From Porphyra umbilicalis (lineage: Eukaryota; Rhodophyta; Bangiophyceae; Bangiales; Bangiaceae): a stretch of DNA of 64,000 bases. Below, in pieces: positions 19,608 through 29,790 of the stretch (positions are counted from its first letter, which is position 1; every line of letters begins with the position of its first letter). Under the pieces are notes generated by a model that ran no database searches, was not told where the DNA came from, and saw nothing but the letters and a program-made list of their open reading frames with translations. A program made the position numbers and the translations under genes. The stretch spans positions 310,001 through 374,000 of the forward strand of contig KV918763.1 of assembly GCA_002049455.2 (NCBI GenBank). The letters are read 5' to 3'.

Positions 19608-21121
19608 ATGACGGAGCGTACCGCCAATCACCTCAGAGCCTTGCTCAAGGCTCACAAGCTCTCATCCAATGGGACGAAGGCGATTCTTGAGGAGCGCTGT
19701 CGGACCAATAGGATCGATAAGGACGTTCCTGTTGCTTCCGTCCCCAACCAGGCGGCTGCACCTCCGCCTGTGCATGCTCCCCCCGTTCCTGATCGGACAA
19801 ATTTTGCCCCCCCTGTTTTCCAGCAGGCGCAGCCGGTGGCTGTTGCCACAGTAGAAACGAGGCCCGCCCACAATGCCCCCCCCACCGAGCCGGTATCCCT
19901 TGATCGGGCGCGCCGCCTTTCGCTGACGCAGCCAGTCAGCGGCGCGGTGCCAGTGGATGCGGTGGCCTCCGTTCGCTCCCCTGATTTTACCAAGCATGAA
20001 AAGGTGAGACTGGCTCATGTGCTCTGTGAGGGTGAGGTGGCCGCGGGTGTCCTGATCTCACGTGGGACGATGTCCCGCGAGCAGATGGATGCCAAGAAGA
20101 GCCGGGGAGAAGTGTAGGTGGTGGTTATGGGGGACATGTTCAACAGCGACAGGACATTTTCTGTTCCTACGGCGTGCTCCGACCTGGATATCGACCCCAA
20201 TGCGCACCCCCATGCCCGTACTGGTCAGGTACTGAAGGCCAAGTGGAATGAGGTATGTTGTGCTACGTCAGACGCTGTATTAGTGGTTGATGAGAGCACC
20301 AACGGCTATGGTCCCATTGTTTCTTCCCGGTCTGAACATACCGTGCATAGACCAGGTGCGACTTGCAACCGTGTGTCTCTCCACTTGGACCTCGTGCTGT
20401 TCTTTTTTCTGTGTGTCGTCACATTAGCACTTTTTTCTGGGACGCGTGGAAGAAATTTGGTGGCTCTGGGCAGCACAACCCGGCGCGGTGGGCACAGTTT
20501 TCCAAAGGCCATACCGTCCTGGACTACCTCTACACTCTCTTTAACAAGCACCACCTGATATTGAAGCTCATCAATCCACACATCGGCGAGGTGGGGGTGG
20601 AGGGGGACGCGCCCTCGGGCTTGCAGCAGGGCACGCGGCAGATCTCGTCAAGCCGCAAAAAGCGGCGAGTGGAAGACCCGGCTTTCGACGCCCTCGTTTT
20701 GCACTCGTCAGAAATGACCGCAGCGGCAAAGAAGCACGCGGACTCGTCGGAGCTTTCGTCCTTGTCCGCTACCCTCAAGAATTTGAAGGATGCCGGTGCC
20801 GATCCCGAGCTCATTCACTCGGTGGAGGAGCGCCTGCGACTGGCACTGTCGTCGGGCATGGCCTGCCGGGTACCGGCAGCTCTTGTTTTTTATAACGAGG
20901 CTGGGGAAGCCAGTGAAGTGCAAGGGCTGGGGGGGGGGGCGGGCCAACCCAAGCTTCCGAGGTCGACCAGCGCGGCGGTGGCGGCGGGGACGCGGGGGAG
21001 GGGGGCGGGGCCGATGGTGACGAGAGGGACTTGTAGTGAGGATATAGTGGGGGTTCCAGGCAGAGTGTCGCCACACCCGCTTGCCTTTGAAAAAGAAAAA
21101 CATATCACTTCCATCCCGTAG
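19608..21121 (+). pseudogene. Harbinger-type accessory protein: SAP domain plus Myb/SANT-like region, broken
   Basis: The ATG at 19608 opens a SAP-type helix-hairpin-helix DNA-binding motif at residues 1-28 (TANHLRALLKAHKLSSNGTK). A Pro-rich linker and a region like the Myb/SANT-like accessory proteins of PIF/Harbinger elements follow (KHEKVRLAHVLCEGEVAAGV, then SREQMDAKKSRGEV, DIDPNAHPHARTGQVLKAKW). An in-frame TAG at 20115-20117 falls where relatives tend to have Trp. An intron begins at GTATGT after KWNE (about 20253). The next exon (about 20428-21121) gives FFWDAWKKFGGSGQHNP and a Lys/Arg-rich NLS (SSRKKRRVEDP). That exon is one base out of phase in a T run at its start. It faces the transposase gene tail to tail, the usual two-protein arrangement. 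Confidence 0.6.
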
Positions 21122-21148
21122 GAGAAGGCGTGCCATGGTGAGTTGCTA

Positions 21149-21589
21149 TTGCTGATCCCCCAATTCTGTCCTCATCGCCCCGGAACGGTAGTGGAACGGC
21201 AATGAATGCAGATCTCTCATTGGTCGAGCAGTCCGACAGCAGTGCATGTCCGGCCCGATCTTTACAGAATGTGCCCGTACGGCCCCCAATCGCACAATCG
21301 ACGCCTTCGTTTTTCTGCACTTTTCTGCGTATCTCCCAGGAAATCTCGATATCCCAACGATTGCGGGCCGGTTGCTCCCTTGACACGGAAGGGATCGGAA
21401 GAAAATCTCAAGAAAAAGAAGGATCTCGGTTCTGCACGGAAGTGGCGGAGGGAGAGCCAATAGGATGCCTCAGATTCGTGCTGAGCAGCTGTTTACGGCT
21501 GCGTTTAACCAACAGATGGCCAGTTCCACGAGAACCGTACCGCCAGGAACCGTTCCTGGTCGACGAGGACAGAATTGGGGGATCAGCAA
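21149..21589. mobile_element. 441-bp MITE, TA-flanked, between the two Harbinger ORFs
   Basis: Terminal inverted repeats begin TTGCTGATCCCCCAATTCTG plus TCCTC and continue imperfectly. TA lies at 21147-21148 and 21590-21591. The interior is AT-richer and has no long ORF. It sits between the accessory and transposase genes, so it either inserted into the Harbinger element or the two Harbinger genes are not one unit. Confidence 0.75.
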
Positions 21590-21661
21590 TACAAGGGAGG
21601 TCAATTTTATTATCTCTGCATGGCTTGCAACCATCGTGCTTCCAAAGGGCATGCCATTGTC

Positions 21662-22918
21662 TTAGTACATCGGGTCCATTCCGGGGCGCAGAACGCCCTT
21701 GTTCCGCACCCTCTCCGTCATCCTCACCCTCAGAGATGACAGCTCCTTGTCCGTACGCCGTCCACGCTGGCTCGGGTGTGCGCTGTCAGTGTCATAAAAA
21801 AATACAGAGCTCTCCGCACTATGCTCCTCATATGGGGCCAAGTCATCCTGCGAGCAGTAGTACCGGCGGCAGAGATTATGCAGTTTGAAGCATGCTCGGA
21901 TGAGACTCGGTGTCTTCAAAAAGGGAACTCGCAATTGGCGCCAAAAAACATCCCACCGCCAAACCAACATACCAAATGCTTGCTCAATGTGGACGCGGCA
22001 AGACGACTGGTAGAAATTGTAGCTGTCCCGCCATTGGTCGCCACCACCGCCCCCAGGCCACGGCACAGCCATCACCTCCCCAGCCGCGTAGGCGTCGTCA
22101 CAAACGATGCAGTAGCCCGCCGCAATCAACTGCGCCGTCACGGGGTCGTCGTTGTCCATGAGCGTGGTCCCCAAATCCGTTGTAGTGATGGCGGCCGAGT
22201 CGTGGCACGACCCGGGGCTCTTGCAACTCATCCAGGTAAACTCGTAGTTGGCGTTACGAATCGCCTGCGTGTTGAAGGCATAGAACCCCTTACGCGATCA
22301 GTAGTCCGCCACACAAGGCACGTCCGTGGCCAGCGCCTGCTCCTGCTGAACCGCAATACCGTCGATGGCCCCCAGCACGTTATCGAACGGCGTCTTGCGA
22401 CTGCTCTGGAAACCTCGTGCCGACCTCCTCCGCCACGCGGGTTCCCCTAGGTCAAAGCATAGGTTCAAAGTCGAGGAGGCGTTGAAAGCATCAATAACTT
22501 CCCACAGACAGTTGTACATCGTTGAAGGGGAAACATCAAAGGCAGCAAAAATATCGAGGTAGCTGCCCCCGCCTAGATAACGCAATGAAATGGCCGTCCG
22601 CACCTCACCCGAGAGCCCACGTGACGGCAGGCGGGGGCGGAGCGCGTCCACCAGGCCCAAAAAGTAATGCTCTGGCATGCGCACAGCGCGCACAAAAAAG
22701 CGTCCATAACGAGCACGGACCGCTGGATATGAGACGGGGGTGGTGTAAAAGTCGTTTACCAGTGGTCTCGACAGTACAACCCGTCGCAAACGCACAGCAG
22801 CCGCAACAGTACTGGTGAAAGTTGCCTGCTGGTAGACAAAGAATGTCATGGTTGAGCCGTCGACGCTCTCGCACGACGACCCCATCGGATCGGGGTTCAC
22901 TGCCGACTGTGCTTCCAT
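21662..22918 (-). pseudogene. PIF/Harbinger DDE transposase, one in-frame stop
   Basis: A 418-codon frame on the minus strand interrupted once by TGA at 22300-22298. N-terminal part: YGRFFVRAVRMPEHYFLGLV, then a helix-turn-helix-like GGGSYLDIFAAFDVSPSTMY. The DDE_Tnp_4 core is VLGAIDGIAVQQ (first Asp), RKGFYAFNTQAI directly after the stop, PGSCHDSAAITTTDLG (second Asp), GYCIVCDDAYAA, and SYNFYQSSCRVHIEQAFGML (Glu). Both sides of the stop remain in the same frame and well conserved, so inactivation looks recent, or the stop is a sequence error (relatives commonly have an aromatic residue there). Length matches the family. Confidence 0.88.
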
Positions 22919-23253
22919 ATGACGTCGCGTCGGTTGTGCTCACTGAATAAGTGGTACTGTAATTGAAAGAACGTGCCAATATAAGACCGTGTTCGCGAAT
23001 GTACGTCTGTGGTGCCTCCCGCAGGGCTTTCCAAGCCCGTCACATGTGGCGTGTGCCGCGTCATAATGGCGGAAGCAAACTTGGAACAGGCCGTAGCCCC
23101 ACTGCGCGACGGGAGCTGCCCACGCCTAAAGGTCGATTCCACGCATTAAGGCGCATGAGCGCGACTCATATTGGCGCGCACAGAACTCGGCAATGGAGCG
23201 AGCGTTGACACTCCGCATGGACGCATCCTGGAGCCTACTTCATCAGCTTTTTT

Positions 23254-23685
23254 ATGACACATTTTCAGGTGGCTACGACAATAGGCTTCAGAGACAGACG
23301 TTTTTCCTTGCATCCCACCGTTGTCTTGAACGCCTTGTTGTGGAATAAGTGGCCCGCTGATGACGCTGCAGGCGGTAAATCGACGTGGCTAGGCAATAAA
23401 ATGCGTGTCATCGGTGCTGCGGGGAAGTCTGGACGACATGTGTGGCCGTTGGTCAACATGGGCGGTGGTGGTGGGGGGCAGGTGATGCTCGTAGACGGCC
23501 GAGAGAAAGTGCATTTCCATGGGATGCCAGATCGCATCAATATGTGTCTTGCATCAGAAGTTGGTCAGAGCCAGTTCCAGATCGACAGAGACAAAGAAAA
23601 CGGCGCGATTCTGGAGGGACAGAGAAACACCGAGGTGTATCTCAGCGCTACAAGATCCTTTGAGCGCCTACTTTTCTTTCCTTGA
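23254..23685 (+). CDS. unidentified 143-aa protein in left arm
   Basis: ATG at 23254, stop at 23685. The sequence does not match a family I know. Notable segments are ADDAAGGKSTWLGNK and VIGAAGKSGRHVWPLVNMGG, loosely like a nucleotide-binding Gly-Lys-Ser loop followed by a Gly stretch, then VMLVDGREKVHFHGMPDRIN and QFQIDRDKENGAILEGQRNT. It lacks a signal peptide or membrane segment. An identical protein is encoded in the right arm. It could be a functional element protein or an internal exon of a larger protein. Confidence 0.5.
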   Translation: MTHFQVATTIGFRDRRFSLHPTVVLNALLWNKWPADDAAGGKSTWLGNKMRVIGAAGKSGRHVWPLVNMGGGGGGQVMLVDGREKVHFHGMPDRINMCLASEVGQSQFQIDRDKENGAILEGQRNTEVYLSATRSFERLLFFP

Positions 23686-23788
23686 GTACCCATGCCACGG
23701 AGACCAGTTCTGTTTACTTTTCATGGTTGAAAAAGTGTGGAACAGCAGGGAAAACCCTTTCCTCATGCGCCTTAATGCATGGAATAGA

Positions 23789-25104
23789 AATTTGTCAAAG
23801 CGGCTCTTTTGGATTTGAAAAGCAAGATGCCATTACAGAAGTGTGGCGGTCGGGGGTCTGACAGTTGGAAGGGGCGTGGCCCCTCAGCTGTGTACAGCAC
23901 ACCCCCGGCGGCCGTCCCAAAATATCCCGATCCGGGCCAGCAAGGGAATGATCTGTCCAGATCTCGGGGAGATTGGATTCGGTCGGGGGCGGGGCTTTTC
24001 CCAAGTGGTTTTCCCAGCCCCCCTACTACTTGTTTGAACTTTTCGCTTTGGAGGGATTTATCTGTTTGGCGCATTTGGGGTGGCTACTTTGGCCACCGGC
24101 GTTCGGTTTGGGAGGGGTTTATTGACAGCGGGGACGCCGTCCCCGTCGCCGTTTGATAAAACCAACTGTGCTTTGGACTACGATTCCCCCCTGGGCTTTG
24201 CCGTGATCCTCTCCTCCCGTTGGGGGAAGGCTGGGCTGTGGGTCGATTTCCGGGGCAGTTCCTTCGACGGACCGAGCTGATCAAGAGGTCACTTCGGCTG
24301 GACGACGAACCAACGTGGTGGTGCTTAGAACCGCTACAAGAAGTTGTCTGACAGCGCCGCGATTCTGGTGTGGCCTCCAGTGGCTCTGATCGACACTCCC
24401 GTGTTGGAGAGGCGATTTGGCAGCCCATCTTCCTCGCCGCCACGTCCGCCCGTCGCAGGATCATCCCGCACGGTGCTCTTGATCGCTGTGCCGCCATCCT
24501 GCCGCCTCTCATTTCGCCCCTTATGTTTCCAAGCACCTTGAGGGCCGGCCCTGGACGTCAACAACTATATTGTAAAGGAGGGTCTGCATACATCCATGAT
24601 GTGCGTTCTGCAGAACCGGACAACACGAGCTCTGCCGTCAACGAAGGCAACCCAAGTACTCTGGGTTCGTTTGTTGATAGTCTTGGGTGGACCGTATGTT
24701 TTTGACATCATCGTGATCAGCGCTCTGAGTTGAACCCAATGGTATTAAGAGAACCCATCCGACCGCTATCGGCTCGGGCAGTAAACTGCATCTTCTTTGA
24801 ACTGGGCTCGTCAGATGTCATCTCATGCGCATGAGAGCCAAAGACACATCAGAGACTTGCCTTCACACTGGGAGTGAACTCAAGAGCATCTCGCCTGTTG
24901 GGTAGGTGTCATGCGCTGATTGAATCACATCCACTTCCGCAGGAAAAACTGGGGACGTGGAGGCAGTAAGTGCTATGGTTTCCAATCTCACTGCCGGCCA
25001 CCCCAACCGCCAATAGAAAGCCAAAACTGTTGGACCGATCCAATCAGGTGGCTTCCTGGGCCCTAAAGTTCAAAAGAGCCGCTGGAGGCTGTCTTGACTA
25101 AAGG
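23789..25104. other. unique centre of the palindromic element
   Basis: Moderate GC. Frames up to 150 aa exist on both strands without recognisable domains. Near the inner arm junctions both sides carry GCGGCTCTTTTG in inverted orientation (about 23799 and 25075), separated from the arms by short unmatched sequence, so the inverted repeat once extended a little further inward. Confidence 0.45.
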
Positions 25105-25207
25105 TCTATTCCATGCATTAAGGCGCATGAGGAAAGGGTTTTCCCTGCTGTTCCACACTTTTTCAACCATGAAAAGTAAACAGAACTGGTCTCCGTGGCA
25201 TGGGTAC

Positions 25208-25639
25208 TCAAGGAAAGAAAAGTAGGCGCTCAAAGGATCTTGTAGCGCTGAGATACACCTCGGTGTTTCTCTGTCCCTCCAGAATCGCGCCGTTTTCTTT
25301 GTCTCTGTCGATCTGGAACTGGCTCTGACCAACTTCTGATGCAAGACACATATTGATGCGATCTGGCATCCCATGGAAATGCACTTTCTCTCGGCCGTCT
25401 ACGAGCATCACCTGCCCCCCACCACCACCGCCCATGTTGACCAACGGCCACACATGTCGTCCAGACTTCCCCGCAGCACCGATGACACGCATTTTATTGC
25501 CTAGCCACGTCGATTTACCGCCTGCAGCGTCATCAGCGGGCCACTTATTCCACAACAAGGCGTTCAAGACAACGGTGGGATGCAAGGAAAAACGTCTGTC
25601 TCTGAAGCCTATTGTCGTAGCCACCTGAAAATGTGTCAT
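25208..25639 (-). CDS. unidentified 143-aa protein in right arm, identical copy
   Basis: Same 143 residues as the plus-strand protein at 23254-23685, read from the ATG at 25639. Protein identity is complete, which implies a very recent inverted duplication, gene conversion between arms, or an assembly artefact. Function unknown. Confidence 0.5.
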   Translation of the reverse strand: MTHFQVATTIGFRDRRFSLHPTVVLNALLWNKWPADDAAGGKSTWLGNKMRVIGAAGKSGRHVWPLVNMGGGGGGQVMLVDGREKVHFHGMPDRINMCLASEVGQSQFQIDRDKENGAILEGQRNTEVYLSATRSFERLLFFP

Positions 25640-25772
25640 AAAAAAGCTGATGAAGTAGGCTCCAGGATGCGTCCATGCGGAGTGTCAACGCTCGCTCCAT
25701 TGCCGAGTTCTGTGCGCGCCAATATGAGTCGCGCTCATGCGCCTTAATGCGTGGTATAGACCTTTAGGCGTG

Positions 25773-26655
25773 TGCCGACGGCCGCACCACCGCTGTCGTC
25801 CGTGTCACCACCGCGGCGGCCCCACACGCCCGACACACCCTCCGCGCGCGCGTCAGTGCGCGACCGCCCACGACCAACACAGCCGGAGCGCGGTCGGCCG
25901 CCGTGCCGACGAGGGGACCAGCCCTACCCACCCCCCCGCGCGCACGTGTGGGTGTCCCCGCCGTGGCCACAGTGGCGCCCGTCCGCTTCCACGTCACCTG
26001 CACGGACCGCGGCGCCCAACGCACCGCCCCGCCGGCGGCCGCACCGCCCGTCGCGCGCGATATGGCATGGTCCGAGGCGCCGCCGGCGGCGCCTCGGCCG
26101 CCCCCGCGCCGAAGCGGCGGCAGCGTTGACGGCGGCCCCGCCCGCTGCAGTGCCCCCCCACTCCTCGCCCCCGCCACTGTCTGACGGGGGACGAGCTCCG
26201 CCGCCGTTGGGAGCGGGGAAGGGCGCCGGCAGCGCCACCGCCGCCTGCTCTGCCGCGGCTGCCGCCGCCGTCGCGCCAGTCATCGCCGCGACTGTGATGG
26301 GTGGTGGCTGCGACGGCGGCGGCGGCGGCGGCGGGCTGTGGTCCATGGCCCCACCGATGCCGCTGCCGCCGCTATCGGGCGTGCGCACCGCCGCCGACGC
26401 CCCGGCGGGGGACGGCGGCGCGGAGTTCGATGGCGGGCTGCCTGCGGCGGCGGCGGCGCCGCCCAACTGCCGCGGCCGTGGCAACCGGGACGGGTGCGAC
26501 GGCAGGCCGGCGGCGGTGTGCACGTCTGGAGGTGCGGGGGTATTCGTCTGCTTGTGGCTGGGGGGGGGAGGCGCGGCGGTGACGGCGGCGGTGCTTGTTG
26601 GCGGTGGCTTGTTTGCCGAGGACGCGCGGCCGCGCGAGGGGGGTGGGTCGCGTGG
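25773..26655. other. GC-rich block, strand and coding status unclear
   Basis: Open frames on both strands. Plus-strand fragments such as VGVPAVATVAPVRFHVTCTD and minus-strand fragments such as RSVQVTWKRTGATVATAGTP both look protein-like. The remainder is Ala/Gly/Pro low complexity. It starts immediately at the edge of the palindromic element, which may have inserted into a gene here. No domain is recognised. Confidence 0.25.
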
Positions 26656-26658
26656 GCT

Positions 26659-27117
26659 GCGCAGCGGGCCCAAAACCGTCGTCAAGAGCACGTCTGCTTT
26701 TGGGTGTTTTGGGACGAACAGATAGTCTGCAAACCGCCCTGGGGCTCTGTCAGGGCTGCTTTTTTCCAGAAGGGCGCCAAAATCATCTGTTCGCCGGGAT
26801 AGATGCATCTCCACTCGTAAAAAGAGAGACACAGCATAAGACGTATACACTTCATCCTTCCAGAAAGAGAGAGAGACGGAGAACCATCTATGGCCCTGCT
26901 AGCAGGCGCAATGTGTGGAGTGAGGATCGATTCCTGTTCTCGCAAACACATATATGCAAGGACCTTGCATGGGATGGCCTCTGAGAGCCTGTCAAGCGGG
27001 GTCGATCTATTTTTTGCACAGGAATTCTGCTTCTTGAAACAGGAACACGGGCCTCCAAGAGGCTCAAAACAGGCAAAAACAGACGTGCTTTTGACGACGG
27101 TTCTGGGCTCGCTGCGC
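26659..27117. mobile_element. about 460-bp element with about 55-bp imperfect terminal inverted repeats
   Basis: GCGCAGCGGGCCCAAAACCG plus TCGTCAAGAGCACGTCTG at 26659 matches the complement of 27062-27117 at roughly 80 percent or better. The interior is AT-rich with no useful ORF. The element abuts GC-rich sequence on its left side. Superfamily unknown. Confidence 0.55.
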
Positions 27118-27482
27118 TGGTCGTCGGTGGCTGCTTCGCATGTTGTAAACAAGTCCAGGGTATTTCCGCGAACGCGTTTTCAGTGATCGATACTTGTTTC
27201 AAGATCTAACGCGGCCCGTCCCGAGAGCGTGCCTCGCCAAACGAGCGCCCGGGAGAGCACCACGCCGGGGCCCATGGGCGCCGACCACTGGAACCTGACG
27301 CCAAGCGCCATACGCTGGCGCGGCGTGCCGCCCCTCCTCGTGGTCCTTCTGTAGGGGGGCGCGTCGTGTTGTGGGCTGTGTCCCGCGCAGCGTCGTCCCC
27401 CTTGGGTCTCGGCCGCGTCCCCCCGCCTGTTGCTCTCCCCCACACGCCGCTTCCCCGCGCCCGCCCGCCACCTCTCGCCACC

Positions 27483-29338
27483 ATGGCGCAGGGGTGGCCC
27501 GCCCGACCGCCCGCCATGCCCGTCCTGTTTGTGTGGTCTCCCCCCCTGTCGTTGCGCCACGCGGTGACGCCGCGGCTGCGGTTGCACCACGGCCGCCCGG
27601 GCGTGGCGGTTGTTTGTGCGGCCACCGCCGGGCCCGGCCGACGGGCTGCCGCTGCCGCCGCTGGCGGGGAGCGCCGCGTGGAGCGCCGCGCCGAGCGTCG
27701 CGCGGGGGACGCCACCCCCCCCCCCCCCCCCCCTGCCCCCGCTCCCCCTCTGGCGCGGTTGCCCCCCCCCCCCACCCCACCACCGCCGCAGACGCACCCC
27801 GGGCTCCCCCCGCCCCCGCCCCCGCCCCCGCCCCCGCTCCCGCCCCCGCTCCCGCCCCCCCCCCCCCCCCCCCCCCCCCCGCGGCAGCTCCTCCCTCTCG
27901 GACGCGACGCGGCGCAAGATCTCTGCCTCCATGGTCGGCACGATCAAAACGCCTGCGATGCGCGAAAAGCTGTCGGCGGCCATGCGCGGGCGGACGCCGT
28001 GGAACAAGGGGAAGACGCTCTCCCCCGAAACGCGCGCGCGCATGTCCGAGGCCCGCACCGGCGCGTCGCCGTGGAACAAGGGCCGCCGCCTCTCCCGCGC
28101 GCACCGCGCGGCGCTCTCCCGCTCCCTCGCGCAAGCGGTGGCGGCGGGCAAGCGGCCGGGCCCGCCCGTGGAGCGGGTGCCCGCCCTCACCGCCGCCGCG
28201 CGCGCGCGGCCACGCGTCGACGGGATTGTGCGGGGGGGGGGGCGCGCGCCGGGGGCGGCGCCGGCGACTTTCCCCTCGTTCCGACCGCCGACATTCACCA
28301 GTTTGTGTCCCTCCGCCGGGAGCTGCGGGTGTGGTCCGACGCGTACGCGCGGCGGAACGAGCGGCGGCCGTCGTTGGCGGATGTGCGGCGGCTGGCGCCG
28401 GTGCCGGTCGTGCGCAAATTTGAAACGTACATGCGCATGCGGCAGCAGCTGCGGGGGTTGGCCGCGGATGTGGTTGGGGGGGGGGCGGCGGCCGCCGCCG
28501 AGGCGGCGAGTGGGGGGGGGGGGGGGGGGGGACCCGCTTTGTGAAAAGGGCAAACGGCGCGTACGCGGCGGTCGATGGGGAGGGGGGGGGGGGGTGGCCG
28601 ACGCGGGCGGCGGGGTGGCGCCGGTGGGTGGCGCGCCCGCGGTGCGCGACGCTGCCGGCGGCGGTGACGCTGCGGGGGCAGCGCTCGTCGGGCAGGACGC
28701 GCTCGCCGACGGGGAGGATGGGGGGTACGACGACCTCGGCGTGGGGCTCGGCCGCTCCGACTACTCGTCGGGCTTCCTCTCGACCCGCCCCTCGTCGTCG
28801 TCGTCCCTCCCCTCCTCCCTCTCGGACGCGGCCGGCGCACCCCGGTCGGCGGCGGCGGGGGCGGCGCCCGCGCGTCGGCACCTGTCGGCCGACGACTACC
28901 GGCTGATTGGCAAACACCGGCTCATGACGACCGGCGACATCCACCAGTACATCCAGCTGCGGCGGCAGCTCAAGGCGTGGTCGGACAGCTGGAAGGAGGC
29001 GCACGGGACGTTGGCGCCGCCGTCGCTGAGCGACGTGCGGGAGGACGCGCCGCCGAGCGTCTACGCCCAATTTTGCGAGTACCTCGCCCTCCGCGCGCGC
29101 ATGCGGGGCTTGGCCAAGGAGGTGTTTGGGGCGGAGGTCGACGACGTGGAGGGGATGCAGCGGACGGCCAACGAGGGGGAAACCATCCTCCACGCGCTCA
29201 AGGCGGGCGCGCGGGTGTCGTCTGCGGGGGGGGGGGGGGGCGCTGGCAGAGGGGACGGGGCGGCGTGCCGAGCGGCTGAGCCGCCCCGCCCTCGGCAGCT
29301 GCGCGTCGTCTGGCGCGAGGCGGCAGCGGCGGCGCTGA
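27483..29338 (+). CDS. NUMOD3-domain protein with a duplicated helical domain, possibly plastid-targeted
   Basis: The ATG at 27483 gives a basic, hydroxylated N-terminus (LRHAVTPRLRLHHGRPGVAV) suited to organelle import. After a Pro run come NUMOD3 motifs: SDATRRKISASMVG, REKLSAAMRGRTPWNKGKTL, SPETRARMSEARTG, SPWNKGRRLSRAHRAALSRS. NUMOD3 is a DNA-binding module of homing endonucleases also found in plant and algal nuclear proteins. Two related domains of about 65 residues follow: TADIHQFVSLRRELRVWSDA and TGDIHQYIQLRRQLKAWSDS, each ending in an arginine-rich RMRQQLRGLA or RARMRGLAKEV helix. Reading frame changes inside C/G runs near 27716-27900, 28229-28238 and 28511-28530, and perhaps 29227-29240, so the stop at 29336-29338 is tentative. 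No endonuclease domain is present. Confidence 0.7.
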
Positions 29339-29790
29339 CCGGTCGGGGGTGTGGGGGACAACGGCCGTGGGGCCGCTTTGCTCCTTTTTTTTTGGTCGCC
29401 GTGTTTCTTGTCTGGGCGGCACCGGGTCGGGGGGCTGTATGCTGCGCGTTGGGAGATCTGCTTGCCTGCTTGATAGCGTTTACATTCCAGCGTTGCTCCC
29501 ATGGACAGCCTCGGCGGTGGCACTGCGTCGGTCCGCTGCGCGCTGCGTCGGAGCGACAAGCGCACGCGCTCCACCAAAAAAAGGAAACAAAGCGTGTGCT
29601 CGTCGCTCCTCAGAGCCAGCCGACACACACAAGACGCAGCGGTTGCGTCGCGGCGGCGACGCCCCGCGCCCTCGCCACCCCGGCCGCACCCACCCACCCA
29701 ACAAGACGGAGAACCAAGGCGGAGCAAAGGGAAAAGGCGTGCAGCCGACGTTGCCAACGGCAGCCCGCTCGCTGCCGACGCGCACCCCCG

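Larger units (their letters stand above)
23121..25772. mobile_element. 2.65-kb palindromic element with two identical 668-bp inverted arms
   Basis: The left arm (23121-23788) and right arm (25105-25772) are reverse complements of equal length. The stretches I compared base by base match apart from the outermost 30 bp. They surround a unique centre of 1.3 kb. Outer ends read CACGCCTAAAGGTC and the complement. The left flank ends TGCC and the right flank begins TGCC, a possible 4-bp target duplication. Each arm has its own imperfect terminal inverted repeats (TAAAGGTC, then ATTCCA, GCATTAAGGCGCATGAG), so the structure may be two inverted copies of one 670-bp element. No transposase of a known family is visible. 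Confidence 0.8.

Noticed and set aside
19347-23106. Terminal repeats of the Harbinger element (TAGCCCC-CTGCGCGAC at about 19347 and 23090)
   Set aside because: The two 17-bp matches are in direct, not inverted, orientation and imperfect, so they are not accepted as element ends.
23300-23480. P-loop NTPase in the 143-aa protein
   Set aside because: GGKST and GKSG are present, but the Walker A spacing and a Walker B strand are not convincing, so no function is assigned.
27199-29757. 852-codon minus-strand frame opposite the NUMOD3 gene
   Set aside because: Arg/Ala/Pro shadow of a GC-rich plus-strand gene whose domains are recognisable.
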